Numbered from the stretch's first letter, positions 16,695-25,840 are shown. The stretch: 33,627 nucleotides of DNA from an uncultured Sulfurovum sp. (GCA_902727915.1 CACVAU010000036.1:1-33627), one strand, 5' to 3'. Numbers and translations are program-made. Notes: a model not told the origin generated them from the sequence alone.

Positions 16695-18395
16695 ATGAAA
16701 ATCAAATTAGAACTTAGTAAAATTATTGAAAATGCATTAAATAATGCTGATATCCAAGCAGAAGAAATTGTTATTTCAGATGCTACAAAACCAGAGTTTG
16801 GTGATTACCAATTTAATGGAATTATGAAACTTGCAAAAATTTTGAAACAAAATCCACGACAAATTGCTATGTCGGTTGTAGAACATATTGACAAGACAGG
16901 AATGGTTTTAAAGGTTGAAGTAGCTGGTCCTGGATTTATTAACATTTGGTTAAATAATAAATGGTTGTCAGCACAAACAACAGCAATACTTAACGATGAT
17001 AGGGTGGGAGTAGGACAGGTAGAGATAGCACAAAAAATTGTGGTAGACTACTCTGGACCAAACATGGCAAAACAGATGCATGTAGGTCATTTACGTTCAA
17101 GCATTATTGGGGATACCTTAGCAACACTTTTAGAATTTTTAGGAAATGAGGTCATTCGTCAAAATCATATTGGAGATTGGGGAACACAGTTTGGTATGTT
17201 GATTGCCTACTTAGAAGAGCAAAACACAGATGGAAATACTCAAGAGTTAAAAGATCTGGAACAGTTTTATAAAAATGCAAAAGTGCGTTTTGATGAGAGT
17301 GAAGCATTTGCCAATAAAGCACGTGATTATGTGGTTAAGATTCAAAGTGGTGATGAACATTGCTTAACACTATGGCAAAGTTTTATTGACGCTTCGTTAG
17401 GACATTGTGAAGATGTGTATGCGAAACTCAATGTCAATTTAACCCGTGAAGATGTTCGTGCTGAGAGTTTTTATAATGATCAATTGCCACAAGTGATTGA
17501 AATTCTAAAAGAAAAAGGTATTTCAAGTACTTCAAATGGCGCAGAATGTGTCTTTTTAGAGGGGGATGAAACCCCAATCATTATTCAAAAAGGAGATGGT
17601 GGTTATTTGTATGCCACAACCGATTTGGCAGCATTAAACTTTAGAGACAAAGAACTCAAAGCAGACCGTATTTGTTATGTGGTTGATGCTCGACAAGCAC
17701 AACACTTTAAACAAGTATTTACCATTGCTAAAAAAGCTACGATGGTTAGAGAAGAGGTTACTTTAGAACACATTGGTTTTGGTACCATGATGGGTCAAGG
17801 TGGAAAACCATTTAAGACCAGAGAGGGTGGAACACCAAAGTTAGCCGATTTATTAGATGAGGCAGTTGTTCGTGCTAAAGATACGATTAAAGATCGTGAT
17901 GTTCACTCTGATGAGACCTTAGATGTTGTGGCTAAAGCCATTGGCATAGGGGCTGTGAAATATGCAGATTTAAGTATTAGTCGTGAGTCAAATTATATTT
18001 TCAACTGGGATAAGATGCTCTCTTTTGAAGGAAATACTTCTCTTTACATGCAGTATGCTTATGCACGAATTCAGTCTATCTTACGTAAACATGATGGAGA
18101 GCTTATAGGTGAGATTATAATTAATGATGACGTAGAACATCGTTTAGCCTTGTTGTTGTTAAAATTTGAAGATACTTTAACAAAAACAGCCATAGAAGCC
18201 ACACCTCATATGATTACGACATACCTGTATGATGTGGTCACTGTATTTATGAAGTTTTATGAGTTAAATCCTATTTTAAGAGAGGATATTCCTACTGATA
18301 TAAAAATGAGTCGTTTACAATTAGCAACTTTAACTGCAACTGTTATTGAAAAAGGTCTCAGTATTCTAGGTATTGAAGTGGTTGAAAAAATATAA
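16695..18395 (+). CDS. argS: arginyl-tRNA synthetase
   Basis: 566 residues. Charges tRNA(Arg). The N-terminal Add-1 domain is present (ISDATKPEFGDYQFN), followed by the class I signature HVGH at 129-132 in GPNMAKQMHVGHLRSS. The KMSKS-equivalent loop is FKTREGGTPKLADLL, the degenerate form usual for ArgS. The DALR anticodon-binding domain ends in LSILGIEVVEKI, as in the family (LGILGIEAPE). The start is the ATG following GGAAC. The length is slightly above that of Helicobacter ArgS. An unknown membrane-protein gene follows 11 bases later. Confidence 0.97.
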   Translation: MKIKLELSKIIENALNNADIQAEEIVISDATKPEFGDYQFNGIMKLAKILKQNPRQIAMSVVEHIDKTGMVLKVEVAGPGFINIWLNNKWLSAQTTAILNDDRVGVGQVEIAQKIVVDYSGPNMAKQMHVGHLRSSIIGDTLATLLEFLGNEVIRQNHIGDWGTQFGMLIAYLEEQNTDGNTQELKDLEQFYKNAKVRFDESEAFANKARDYVVKIQSGDEHCLTLWQSFIDASLGHCEDVYAKLNVNLTREDVRAESFYNDQLPQVIEILKEKGISSTSNGAECVFLEGDETPIIIQKGDGGYLYATTDLAALNFRDKELKADRICYVVDARQAQHFKQVFTIAKKATMVREEVTLEHIGFGTMMGQGGKPFKTREGGTPKLADLLDEAVVRAKDTIKDRDVHSDETLDVVAKAIGIGAVKYADLSISRESNYIFNWDKMLSFEGNTSLYMQYAYARIQSILRKHDGELIGEIIINDDVEHRLALLLLKFEDTLTKTAIEATPHMITTYLYDVVTVFMKFYELNPILREDIPTDIKMSRLQLATLTATVIEKGLSILGIEVVEKI

Positions 18396-18406
18396 AGGAA
18401 TAAGCG

Positions 18407-18736
18407 ATGAAATTTTTAATAGTTGTAGCACCCATTGTTACAATAGTCCTTATTTATTTAAAGTATAGACGAGATGATAATCTTAAAAAAGTAATCATTT
18501 CATTTGTCTTACTTTGGGCTATGATTACTTTAGGGGTAATGGGAACGATGATGCTTTCTATTAAACCATTGTATTTAACACATTGGTTAGCGATTGTTAT
18601 TGCTTATATTGGCATGATGGTCTATATTTTAAAAGATAAGTTTATTTGGCAGGTATTAATTATGCCTGTGATTACCATGTTTATTTATTTGATTTTAACT
18701 TGGATAGGTAATGAACATGTGCCTACGCTCGTTTAG
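18407..18736 (+). CDS. small four-helix membrane protein, unknown function
   Basis: 109 residues, almost entirely hydrophobic, with about four membrane segments (1-20, 27-49, 55-74, 79-101) separated by short basic loops (KYRRDDNLKK, KDKF). I do not recognise a named family. AAAGGAATAAGCG-ATG is a good ribosome-binding site and the gene begins 11 bases after argS, so it is probably co-transcribed. Its end overlaps the terminator hairpin shared with tpiA. Confidence 0.7.
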   Translation: MKFLIVVAPIVTIVLIYLKYRRDDNLKKVIISFVLLWAMITLGVMGTMMLSIKPLYLTHWLAIVIAYIGMMVYILKDKFIWQVLIMPVITMFIYLILTWIGNEHVPTLV

Positions 18737-18782
18737 TCTGTAGACTTGATAGCGTAGGATATTGCTTTTAATGTAAAAGCAA
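18722..18782. terminator. bidirectional terminator between convergent transcripts
   Basis: CCTACGCT (18722-18729) pairs with AGCGTAGG (18751-18758), enclosing a smaller AGTCT-GT-AGACT stem. Directly after it, TTGCTTTTA and TAAAAGCAA (18762-18782) form a perfect 9-bp stem with a 3-base loop. The first stem includes the end of the small membrane-protein gene and the second includes the last codons of tpiA, so one compact element serves both converging genes. Confidence 0.65.
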
Positions 18783-19460
18783 CTCTAAAAATGTTTCTGT
18801 TTGGAGTGACGCTCCTCCTACTAAAACACCATCTACATTTTGAATAGCAGCAATATCTTTAATGTTCGCTCCTTTAACACTCCCCCCATAAAGTAAAGGT
18901 CTATTAATTGTGTTTTTAAGGGCATTATGTGTTTCTGTAATTTCATCAACAGAAGCTGTACGTCCTGTACCAATTGCCCAAATAGGCTCATAAGCTATCA
19001 TGAAGTTTTCATAGTTAGTATCTATGCCTTCAAATTGAGAAAGCAGATGTTTGAGAACAGCTTCAAAACCTTGTTCACGTATTTCCAGTGATTCACCTAT
19101 ACAGTAAATAATTTCAAAATTTTTTTCTTTAAAAAAAGCAAATTTTTTAGCAATATCTTGTTGGGATTCCCCTAAGATATCTCTTCGTTCACTATGCCCT
19201 ATTAAAAGGGTCTTGATGTTAAATTCAGAAAGTTGTTCTAGTCCAATTTCACCAGTATAAGCACCATTTTCTGTGGCATAAGCATTTTGACTACCTACTG
19301 TAAAATCAGCACTTTTATAGTCATCTAATGCTGTTAGTGGTGGAAAAACATAAACTTTATCATTAGGGTTTTTTTTTGAAAGCTGTGGTTGAAGCTTTCC
19401 TAGATATTCACGTGTAGATTGTCGTGTGTGGTTTGTTTTGAAATTTGCTGCGTATATCAT
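18768..19460 (-). CDS. tpiA: triosephosphate isomerase
   Basis: 230 residues, the short form usual in Campylobacterota. It interconverts dihydroxyacetone phosphate and glyceraldehyde-3-phosphate. Catalytic residues are visible: Asn6 and Lys8 in NFKTN, His89 in IGHSERR, Glu158 in AYEPIWAIGTG; the phosphate loop is YGGSV and VLVGGASL. It lies downstream of pgk on the same strand with a hairpin in between. Confidence 0.96.
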   Translation of the reverse strand: MIYAANFKTNHTRQSTREYLGKLQPQLSKKNPNDKVYVFPPLTALDDYKSADFTVGSQNAYATENGAYTGEIGLEQLSEFNIKTLLIGHSERRDILGESQQDIAKKFAFFKEKNFEIIYCIGESLEIREQGFEAVLKHLLSQFEGIDTNYENFMIAYEPIWAIGTGRTASVDEITETHNALKNTINRPLLYGGSVKGANIKDIAAIQNVDGVLVGGASLQTETFLELLLH

Positions 19461-19475
19461 GTTAGCCTTTGCTAG

Positions 19476-19496
19476 GGTGTTGTTCCTGACAACACC
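19476..19496. terminator. hairpin between pgk and tpiA
   Basis: GGTGTTGT and ACAACACC form a perfect 8-bp stem with a 5-base loop. It sits about 60 bases after the pgk stop and 16 before the tpiA start, with no T-run on the minus strand. Partial termination or RNA processing separating tpiA from gap-pgk is plausible. Confidence 0.45.
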
Positions 19497-19557
19497 GTGT
19501 TATTTTATTTGAAATTATAGTTAGAGGTGCTGTTGGGAAACAATATTTTTTCGTGTA

Positions 19558-20751
19558 TTAAGCTTTTAAAGCTTCAATCCCAGGAAGTGTTTTGCCCTCA
19601 ATAAGATTAAGACTTGCACCTCCACCTGTACTTACAAATGTCATTTCATCAACATCTCCTGCTCTTAAGGCAACATCAGCTGTATCCCCACCACCAACAA
19701 TGGTTGTGGCATTGGCATCGGCAATATTATGTGACATCTTTAAGCTTCCTTTAGCATACTTATCCATTTCATAAACACCCATTGGGCCATTCCAAATGAT
19801 GGTTTGTGCATCACTTAAAACGGTACGAAAGAGTCTTGTTGAGGCAGGTCCGATATCAAGTCCCATCCAATGATCGGGAATTTCTTGACTAGAGACATAT
19901 TTAGACGGCACGGTATCGGAAAACTCAGGAGCCACAATTATGTCAACAGGTAAGTAAAACTTTACTCCTTGTTTACGTGCCTTAATCATAATGGTTCGTG
20001 CTTCATCAAGTAAATCATCTTCTACCAAGGAATTCCCAATTTCATAACCTTGTGCTTTTAAGAAGGTAAATGCCATTCCTCCACCAATGATAACTTTGTC
20101 AACTTTATCTAATAGCTGTCTTAGGGCTTCAAGTTTACCTGAAACTTTTGAGCCTCCGACAACAGCTACAAAAGGACGAATAGGGTTAGCTAACGTTTTA
20201 TCAAAAAAGTTAACTTCTTTTGAAAGTAAAAAACCTGCTGCTCTATGTTCTGAATCAAACAGTCTAGCCATAGCATCAATAGAGGCATGTGCTCTATGAC
20301 AAGCACCAAAGGCATCGTTGATGTAAATATCTGCCATTGAAGCCAATGCTTTGGCTAGTTCAATATCATTTTGGGTTTCACCAGCTTCATAACGTAGGTT
20401 TTCAAGAACCAAAACTTCGCCAGTTTGGAGTGCAGCAACTTTGCTTTTTGCATCATTTCCCACAACATCTTTAGCAAGAGTGATTTCTGAAGCAAGTTTA
20501 AGTAGAGTGTGCAGTCTTGTTACGACAGCTGCCAAAGAAAATTTTTCTTCATATACTCCTGGTTTTGGTCGTTCATAATGAGAAGCTAAAATAACTTTAC
20601 AGTCACGATCCAAACAGTAACGAATACTTTGTAATGCACCACGAATTCTTCGGTCATCGGTAATGTTACCATCTTCATCTTTTGGAACATTGAAATCACA
20701 ACGAATAAAAACACGTTTTCCTGTTACATTAATATCTTTTAAGGATTTCAT
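19558..20751 (-). CDS. pgk: phosphoglycerate kinase
   Basis: 397 residues, normal length. It transfers phosphate between 1,3-bisphosphoglycerate and ADP in glycolysis, or the reverse in gluconeogenesis. Family motifs: [10 protein letters not shown] near the start, [33 protein letters not shown], and the C-terminal nucleotide loop [14 protein letters not shown]. Tyr replaces the usual Leu/Phe in SHYERPK. The ATG overlaps the gap stop codon by one base (TAATG) and uses the AAGGAGG formed by the last gap codons, giving tight coupling. Confidence 0.97.
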   Translation of the reverse strand: MKSLKDINVTGKRVFIRCDFNVPKDEDGNITDDRRIRGALQSIRYCLDRDCKVILASHYERPKPGVYEEKFSLAAVVTRLHTLLKLASEITLAKDVVGNDAKSKVAALQTGEVLVLENLRYEAGETQNDIELAKALASMADIYINDAFGACHRAHASIDAMARLFDSEHRAAGFLLSKEVNFFDKTLANPIRPFVAVVGGSKVSGKLEALRQLLDKVDKVIIGGGMAFTFLKAQGYEIGNSLVEDDLLDEARTIMIKARKQGVKFYLPVDIIVAPEFSDTVPSKYVSSQEIPDHWMGLDIGPASTRLFRTVLSDAQTIIWNGPMGVYEMDKYAKGSLKMSHNIADANATTIVGGGDTADVALRAGDVDEMTFVSTGGGASLNLIEGKTLPGIEALKA

Positions 20752-21749
20752 TATGCCTCCTTACTAATGTGAACAGCCATGTCAACCAAACGGGTAGAGT
20801 AACCCCATTCATTGTCATACCAAGAGAGAACTTTAACCATATTGTTATTAATGACTTGAATGGTATCCATAACAACAACGGTACTTTGCTCCTCACCTAT
20901 GAAGTCTTGAGAAACTCGGTATTCTAAATCTACGCCTAAAATACCTTTATGTGAAGTTTCACTGGCAGTTTGAAAGGCAGATTGAACCTCTTCTATGCTT
21001 ACATCTTTCCTAAGGTTTACAGTTAAGTCAACCATCGAAACATCAGGTGTTGGAACACGAATGGCTTGACCATTAATTTTACCTTCTAGTTGAGGTAAAA
21101 CTTTTGAAATTGCCTTAGCTGCGCCTGTGGTAGTAGGGACTAAGTTTACAGCTCCTGAACGACCTTTTCTTGGATCTTTTTTATGCTTTGCATCTAAAAT
21201 GGGTTGAGAACCTGTATAGGAGTGAATGGTGGTCATTAATCCAGATTCGATTCCAAAAGCGTCATCAAGTACTTTGGCAACAGGTGCTAAGCCATTGGTC
21301 GTACAAGAGGCATTTGAAACAATATTTTGTCCAGCATACTCATGTTCATTAGCCCCAATAACAAAAGTAGCTGTATCATCTTTCGCAGGTGCTGAAAAAA
21401 CAACTTTTTCAATACCATTATCAAGGTGAGGTTGTACTGATTCAGCTGTTAAAAATGCGCCTGTACACTCTAAAACAACAGTTGCACCATAATCAGCAAA
21501 GTTGATTTTTGCTGGGTCACGTTCTGCAAAGAGTTTTGCTTTGGTTTTACCAATATTGACAAAACCATCTTTAACTGTAACATCTTCTCTTTTCCCATGA
21601 ACAGAATCATATTTTAATCCATATTGAATCATCTCCTCAGAACCTGTAGCATTTACGGCTACCAACTCAATGTCATCTCTGTCTGCAATGATGCGTGCTA
21701 CACATCTCCCTATTCTTCCCAGTCCATTTATTGCAACTTTTACTGTCAT
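20751..21749 (-). CDS. gap: glyceraldehyde-3-phosphate dehydrogenase, probably NADP-capable
   Basis: 332 residues. NAD(P)-binding INGLGRIGR at 7-15; catalytic Cys149 in SNASCTTNG; the second half has [10 protein letters not shown] and [11 protein letters not shown]. Two cofactor positions differ from strictly NAD-dependent enzymes: the acidic residue after the second strand (usual IND) is Ala34 in AVNAT, and the Leu187-Pro188 pair is Ala187-Lys188 in LDAKH. These changes are associated with NADP use in plastid-type GAPDH (Ala187-Ser188) and in gluconeogenic GapB, so I expect dual or NADP preference and an anabolic role. It is first in gap-pgk-(tpiA) and divergent from nadD. Confidence 0.95.
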   Translation of the reverse strand: MTVKVAINGLGRIGRCVARIIADRDDIELVAVNATGSEEMIQYGLKYDSVHGKREDVTVKDGFVNIGKTKAKLFAERDPAKINFADYGATVVLECTGAFLTAESVQPHLDNGIEKVVFSAPAKDDTATFVIGANEHEYAGQNIVSNASCTTNGLAPVAKVLDDAFGIESGLMTTIHSYTGSQPILDAKHKKDPRKGRSGAVNLVPTTTGAAKAISKVLPQLEGKINGQAIRVPTPDVSMVDLTVNLRKDVSIEEVQSAFQTASETSHKGILGVDLEYRVSQDFIGEEQSTVVVMDTIQVINNNMVKVLSWYDNEWGYSTRLVDMAVHISKEA

Positions 21750-21836
21750 TTAGTTTATTCCTTTAGTGTGAGATTCGTACCTTTTGGGATACTTATGTTA
21801 AAATCGCTTATATATTACATAAATAGAGGTTATTTA
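21750..21836. promoter_or_regulatory. shared divergent promoter region of gap and nadD
   Basis: The 87 bases between the gap ATG and the nadD GTG must carry both promoters. AAAGGAA before gap and AGAGG before nadD are clear ribosome-binding sites. Candidate -10 boxes are TATATA (about 21809-21815, either strand) and TAAAAT (21799-21804, plus). None is strong enough to assign with confidence. Confidence 0.35.
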
Positions 21837-22352
21837 GTGCTGAATGAGAACTCAAATACAATTGCACTCTTTGGTGGTAGTTTCGACCCTCCACACCTTG
21901 GGCATAAAGCAATTGTAGAGGAGGCATTAAAAGTCTTAAATATAGATAAATTAATAGTTGTACCTACTTTTTTAAACCCATTTAAAGAAAGTTCATACTT
22001 TACGGTAGAAGAGCGTTTAGAACGTACAAAAATGCTTTTTTCTGACTTTGAAAATGTTATGGTAAATGCCTATGAAATTAATCAAAAAAAGCCTGTGCCT
22101 ACGGTGGAAACATTGGCTTTTTTTCAAAAAAGTTATGAGGTCTTATACCTCATTATTGGTGCAGATAATTTAGAAAATATTGAAAAATGGCAAGCATTTG
22201 ATAGATTAAATGCTGAAGTTATATGGCTTGTCGCAACACGTTCAGGGTATGCAATAAAAAGTGAGAAATTGCGTGAGTTCAAACTGTTAAATATAGAAGT
22301 TGATCTTAGTTCAACGGAAATTAGAAATAAAATTATAAAGGAAAGTTTATAA
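21837..22352 (+). CDS. nadD: nicotinate-nucleotide adenylyltransferase
   Basis: 171 residues from the GTG at 21837, chosen because AGAGG lies eight bases upstream and because the conserved LFGGSFDPPHLGH then falls near residue 11, as usual. The frame is open far upstream, but only by overlapping gap antisense. It transfers AMP from ATP to nicotinate mononucleotide in NAD synthesis. Nucleotidyltransferase motifs: GGSFDPPHLGH (the HxGH-type site), LIIGADNLENIEKW, and the C-terminal SSTEIRNKI. rsfS begins directly after the stop codon, a pairing that is widely conserved in bacteria. Confidence 0.93.
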   Translation: MLNENSNTIALFGGSFDPPHLGHKAIVEEALKVLNIDKLIVVPTFLNPFKESSYFTVEERLERTKMLFSDFENVMVNAYEINQKKPVPTVETLAFFQKSYEVLYLIIGADNLENIEKWQAFDRLNAEVIWLVATRSGYAIKSEKLREFKLLNIEVDLSSTEIRNKIIKESL

Positions 22353-22718
22353 ATGAGTATTAATGAAATGAGTCTACAAGATAGAGCAGAACGTATAGTA
22401 ACTTTTTTAGATGAAAAAAAAGCAAATGAGTTAGAGGTTTTTAATTTAGATGAAGTTGATTATATCGCAAAACGCGTGGTAATTGCGAATGCTATTTCTT
22501 CAAAACATGCTGCTGCTTTGGCTGATATGTTAAAAAAAGAGTTAAAACCTTTGGGAGAAATTTTTTTACATATTGATGAAAGTGATGACTGGGTTGTGGT
22601 TGATTTAGGGGATATTTTAATTCACTTAATGACTTCAGAAGCGAGACAAACTTATTCAATGGAAGAGTTTTTAGCTGAACTTTCAGCTGGTAAATTTGCT
22701 GCTCAGCAGATTACGTAG
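22353..22718 (+). CDS. rsfS: ribosomal silencing factor RsfS
   Basis: 121 residues. RsfS (DUF143/Iojap family) binds L14 of the large ribosomal subunit and blocks joining of the small subunit when nutrients run low. Family features: ANELEVFNLDE near the start, VIANAISSKHAAALAD, and the DDWVVVDLGDILIHLMTSEARQ-type core ending with YSMEEF. The ATG follows the nadD stop with no gap and uses AAAGGAAAG inside nadD. Two hairpins after the stop probably end this transcript. Confidence 0.95.
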   Translation: MSINEMSLQDRAERIVTFLDEKKANELEVFNLDEVDYIAKRVVIANAISSKHAAALADMLKKELKPLGEIFLHIDESDDWVVVDLGDILIHLMTSEARQTYSMEEFLAELSAGKFAAQQIT

Positions 22719-22719
22719 T

Positions 22720-22769
22720 AGATTAGAAAAATCTTTTTTATAAACACTTTAGTTTAACGCTAAGTGTTT
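22720..22769 (+). terminator. terminator of nadD-rsfS
   Basis: AGATT-AGAAA-AATCT followed by TTTTTT (22720-22739) is a short intrinsic terminator. A second stem, AAACACTTTAG (22742-22752) with CTAAGTGTTT (22760-22769), has one bulged base and strengthens it. Confidence 0.55.
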
Positions 22770-22868
22770 GTATGCTCTTGAGAGAACATTATTGGTTGAG
22801 GCCAACCTTACAAATTATACACCTTAATCATTTTTGACATTTTTATCAAAACTTTAGCTATTTTCATA

Positions 22869-22889
22869 TATACTTTGTATTACAAAGTA
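22869..22889 (+). promoter_or_regulatory. promoter -10 overlapped by a perfect 9-1-9 inverted repeat (operator)
   Basis: TACTTTGTA (22871-22879), one T, then TACAAAGTA (22881-22889) is a perfect dyad. The left arm shares bases with a TATACT -10 box at 22869-22874, so a bound protein would block RNA polymerase. The second gene of the operon encodes a winged-helix regulator, the obvious candidate to bind here. GGAAAA before the ATG is 25 bases further on. Confidence 0.65.
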
Positions 22890-22918
22890 CTTTTAAAAAA
22901 AGAATCAAAAGGAAAATA

Positions 22919-23560
22919 ATGAGTGAAAAAGATGAGGTATTACAGCAGATATCGGAGATAAAGAGCCATTTGATAGACAAAGAGGCTTTCTTTCCTTATA
23001 ACTATGGTGCTTCTCATGTTTGGTCAACCATTGCTGTTGTCTTGACTTTAGGAATGGTCAGTGCTTATGAGTATAGCGTTTTGTTTGGTTCTTTGATGAT
23101 GTTTGTTTTAATTAGTATTGGTTTTATGGTTGAGGGTTCTTTAACTAAAAAAAGTAATGAGCGCTATGAGATAGATGATTGTACAAAAAGACAACGTTTT
23201 ATTATGATGAATTTTTTAATGATATCCTTTTTTCTCATTTTGATAAGCAGTGTTTTTGCTTTGTATAAACTTTATAGTTTAGGGTTGATAGCTTGGTTAT
23301 TTATGATTTCATTGGGGTATTTTTCCATCGGTTTTGTTTTGAATATTCAGCGTTTTAGTAAAATGGCACAATTTAACATGATAGCTGCTTTAATACTTTT
23401 AGGGCTAGGTATCTATTTTGATTTATTACTTGGGTCAGACTCTCTCTTTTTTACAATGGTTCAAGCTACTGTGATATTTGGTTTGGCTGTTGTTCCGACT
23501 TCCATAGCCTATCATCAGCAGAAAAATGAAACTCAAAATGAAGTAGGGTGTAGTGTTTGA
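22919..23560 (+). CDS. six-helix inner-membrane protein, first gene of the transporter operon
   Basis: 213 residues. A charged N-terminal stretch of about 33 residues (MSEKDEVLQQISEIKSHL) precedes roughly six membrane helices in three pairs (33-53, 55-73; 95-113, 121-140; 150-168, 173-195), with TKRQRF in a cytoplasmic loop. It ends in a short polar tail. I do not recognise a named family; this layout is often found beside small winged-helix regulators, where the membrane protein may sense a signal or modulate the regulator. Its last eight bases overlap the regulator gene, implying coupled expression. Confidence 0.7.
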   Translation: MSEKDEVLQQISEIKSHLIDKEAFFPYNYGASHVWSTIAVVLTLGMVSAYEYSVLFGSLMMFVLISIGFMVEGSLTKKSNERYEIDDCTKRQRFIMMNFLMISFFLILISSVFALYKLYSLGLIAWLFMISLGYFSIGFVLNIQRFSKMAQFNMIAALILLGLGIYFDLLLGSDSLFFTMVQATVIFGLAVVPTSIAYHQQKNETQNEVGCSV

Positions 23561-23831
23561 CCCACTTTTGCACCAACCAGTGCGCTCAAAACTTCTCTCA
23601 TTGTTAATTGCCAATGATGAGTTGCCTTTTAAAGCATTGAAAGAGGCACTCAGCGTAACGGATGGGAATCTCTCCAGTCATCTTTCAAAGTTAGAGAAAG
23701 AAGAGTATGTTTTAATAGAGAAGATATTTGAGGGGAAACGACCCAAAACGATTGTTCATATTAGTCTAAAAGGGAAACAAGCTTTTTCTTCTTACATAGA
23801 AGATTTAAAACGATTTATAGAAGAAAATTAA
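23553..23831 (+). CDS. winged-helix transcriptional regulator
   Basis: 92 residues starting at GTG. The fold matches the small ArsR/MarR-like winged-helix group (HTH_34 type): FDPLLHQPVRSKLLSLL, then ALKEALSVTDGNLSSHLSKLEKEEYV as helix-turn-helix, and the wing IEKIFEGKRPKTIVHISLKGKQAF. There is no ligand domain and no metal-binding cysteine pair, so sensing may depend on the overlapping membrane-protein partner. It probably binds the dyad at 22871-22889 and represses its own operon. The GTG overlaps the upstream gene; TAGGGTG serves as ribosome-binding site. Confidence 0.88.
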   Translation: MFDPLLHQPVRSKLLSLLIANDELPFKALKEALSVTDGNLSSHLSKLEKEEYVLIEKIFEGKRPKTIVHISLKGKQAFSSYIEDLKRFIEEN

Positions 23832-23851
23832 TTTTATTAAAAGGATTTTAA

Positions 23852-24604
23852 ATGACAAAAATATTATTAAGCACATTGTTAACAGCAACAAGTTTAATGG
23901 CCATTAGCAATATAGAGATAGCCGAAAAATCAGACAAGGTAACAGATGGTTTTGAGAGCTCAATTGCTCAAACAGAAATGCTACTTATTAATGCTTCTGG
24001 ACAGCAAAGTACACGTAAGCTGGAAATGAAAACCTTGGAGGGTGAAAATGGAGACAAAACTATTTCTACGTTTTTAACACCAGCTGATGTCAAAGGAACA
24101 AAGACTTTAACGCATGAACATGTTGAACGAGATGATGACCAGTGGTTGTATTTACCAGCATTAAAACGTGTCAAAAGAATTGCTTCTTCCAATAAATCAG
24201 GTTCATTTATGGGATCGGAGTTTTCTTATGAAGACATAGGAAATCAAAATTATAATAAGTTTACTTATGGTGACAAAATAGAGGAAGTTATGTTAAATGG
24301 TGAAGCATGTTATAAAGGTGAGCGAATTCCAAAAGATAAAAACTCAGGTTATACCAAACAGGTTTCATGGGTAAGTCAAGATAAATTTTTGTTGAAACAA
24401 GTGGCGTATTATGACCGTAAATCAGAACTTTTGAAGACAGCTATTTTTTCAGACTATAAGCAGATAGAAGGCATTTGGCGTGTGGGCAAGATAGAGATGA
24501 AGAATCATCAAAATGATAAAAGTACGGTTTTGACGTGGAAAGATGAGAAAGTAAAGGCTGGGCTTAGTGCTAAAGAGTTTCATAAACGTGTTTTGAAACA
24601 ATAA
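23852..24604 (+). CDS. LolA-like outer-membrane lipoprotein-sorting protein family
   Basis: 250 residues. A signal peptide ends about residue 17 (SLMA). The rest matches the LolA_like group (PF17131 type) found next to MMPL transporters: GENGDKTISTFLTPADVKGT, the hallmark DDDQWLYLPALKRVKRIASSNKSGSFMGSEFSYEDI, and the late VGKIEMKN...STVLTWKD. These half-barrel periplasmic proteins probably carry lipid or another hydrophobic molecule between the inner-membrane transporter and the outer membrane. A single Cys (GEACYKG) is present. AAAAGGA lies before the ATG. It sits between the regulator and the outer-membrane gene. Confidence 0.88.
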   Translation: MTKILLSTLLTATSLMAISNIEIAEKSDKVTDGFESSIAQTEMLLINASGQQSTRKLEMKTLEGENGDKTISTFLTPADVKGTKTLTHEHVERDDDQWLYLPALKRVKRIASSNKSGSFMGSEFSYEDIGNQNYNKFTYGDKIEEVMLNGEACYKGERIPKDKNSGYTKQVSWVSQDKFLLKQVAYYDRKSELLKTAIFSDYKQIEGIWRVGKIEMKNHQNDKSTVLTWKDEKVKAGLSAKEFHKRVLKQ

Positions 24605-24641
24605 CATTTTAGTGAATATGGCTATTAAAAAGTTGGAAAAA

Positions 24642-25817
24642 ATGAAAAAAATAATAGTTTTATCTTTATTATCAGTAACAGTGCTTTTATCTGAAGATTT
24701 AGAATACCGAGGCAGTATAGGTTTTGAAAGTGCTTTTATGGAGCATGACATTGCTGAAAAACGTAATAAGCAGAGTGCTTTGTATTTGGAATTGGCGTTA
24801 AAGCAAAAAATCTCTGATGGTCAATTTGTTTTTAATACTGAAGCTTTTTTGGATAAAGAAGATAAAAATAGGCGTTATGTGGATGTCAATGATTTGTATT
24901 ATAAACATGAGTTTGAAAATTCAAGTCTTTTAGTAGGACGTAACACACGTTTTTGGGGTGCGATGGAGTTTTATAATCATACAGATGTTTTTAATACCAA
25001 AGATTGGCGTGATGACCCCTTTGATTATGACTCGAAAATAGGTGCGAATAATTTGGCGTACACACACTATTTTGAAAATTCTGAATTGGCATTTATTGTA
25101 AAAGTTGGTCAAGAGAAGCAGAGGATTCAAGACAAAGCATCGGTTAATAATTTTTTACCTACGAATTATAGTAGTGATTTACAGACACAAAAAAATAAAA
25201 ATAGACCAACACTTTATGCTAAATATAGTGGTTCAGCTGAAGAGACACAGTTTGACTATGCTGTGATTTATCAGAATGGTTATGACGAACAACGCTATTT
25301 AGCACCTGTTGGCATAACAATAGCACAACATGCTTATTTGGTAGACAAAGTAATGGGATACGCGACTTTGGTTTCAGGTGAGACCATTTATAAAACTGAA
25401 TTGGCTTATACTCAAAGTGATGAACTTCAAGTTTCTGATTATGCACAATATGCTGTGGGTTTAGAACATACTTTTTATGGTGTGTGGGGTAAGTCTGACT
25501 TAGGTGTTTTGGCTGAGTATTATAAATATGATGACCAAGATGCTTCTAAATTGGGTGCAAAAGATTTGGGGAATTTATTTCAAGATGATTTAACCCTTGG
25601 TTTCAGATTAACGGTTAATGACAGTGCTGACTCTGATGTATTAGGAGGTCTTTCCATAGACCAAGAAAATCAGGAGAAATTGATATTTGTTGAATACAAC
25701 ACACGAATTTATGACAACTATAAAGTAGGTGTTTCTTATCAACATTTAGCACCTAAATCGCGTTCTGTGTTTAAAGAATTAGATTTGCTTCAATTTGAAT
25801 TTGGGTATTACTTTTAA
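24642..25817 (+). CDS. outer-membrane beta-barrel protein of the transporter operon
   Basis: 391 residues from the ATG at 24642, preferred over a GTG at 24612 because a typical signal peptide (MKKIIVLSLLSVTVLLSE) starts here and TTGGAA is correctly placed. The mature part is made of alternating polar and aromatic strands and ends in Phe (FEFGYYF), the signal for Bam-assisted insertion. RNTRFWGAMEFYNHTDVFN resembles a conserved stretch of barrel proteins (DUF1302-like) encoded with MMPL exporters. It is likely the outer-membrane component or acceptor of the system. No plug or TonB box is seen. Confidence 0.82.
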   Translation: MKKIIVLSLLSVTVLLSEDLEYRGSIGFESAFMEHDIAEKRNKQSALYLELALKQKISDGQFVFNTEAFLDKEDKNRRYVDVNDLYYKHEFENSSLLVGRNTRFWGAMEFYNHTDVFNTKDWRDDPFDYDSKIGANNLAYTHYFENSELAFIVKVGQEKQRIQDKASVNNFLPTNYSSDLQTQKNKNRPTLYAKYSGSAEETQFDYAVIYQNGYDEQRYLAPVGITIAQHAYLVDKVMGYATLVSGETIYKTELAYTQSDELQVSDYAQYAVGLEHTFYGVWGKSDLGVLAEYYKYDDQDASKLGAKDLGNLFQDDLTLGFRLTVNDSADSDVLGGLSIDQENQEKLIFVEYNTRIYDNYKVGVSYQHLAPKSRSVFKELDLLQFEFGYYF

Positions 25818-25840
25818 AATTAAAACAGTAGGGAAGTAAA

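Noticed and set aside
21624..21836. 71-codon upstream extension of nadD
   Set aside because: It lies mostly antisense to gap and has no place in NadD, whose conserved motif should be close to the N-terminus.
22793..22807. Small palindrome GGTTG-AGGC-CAACC before the exporter operon
   Set aside because: Only a 5-bp stem, not overlapping promoter elements; could be chance.
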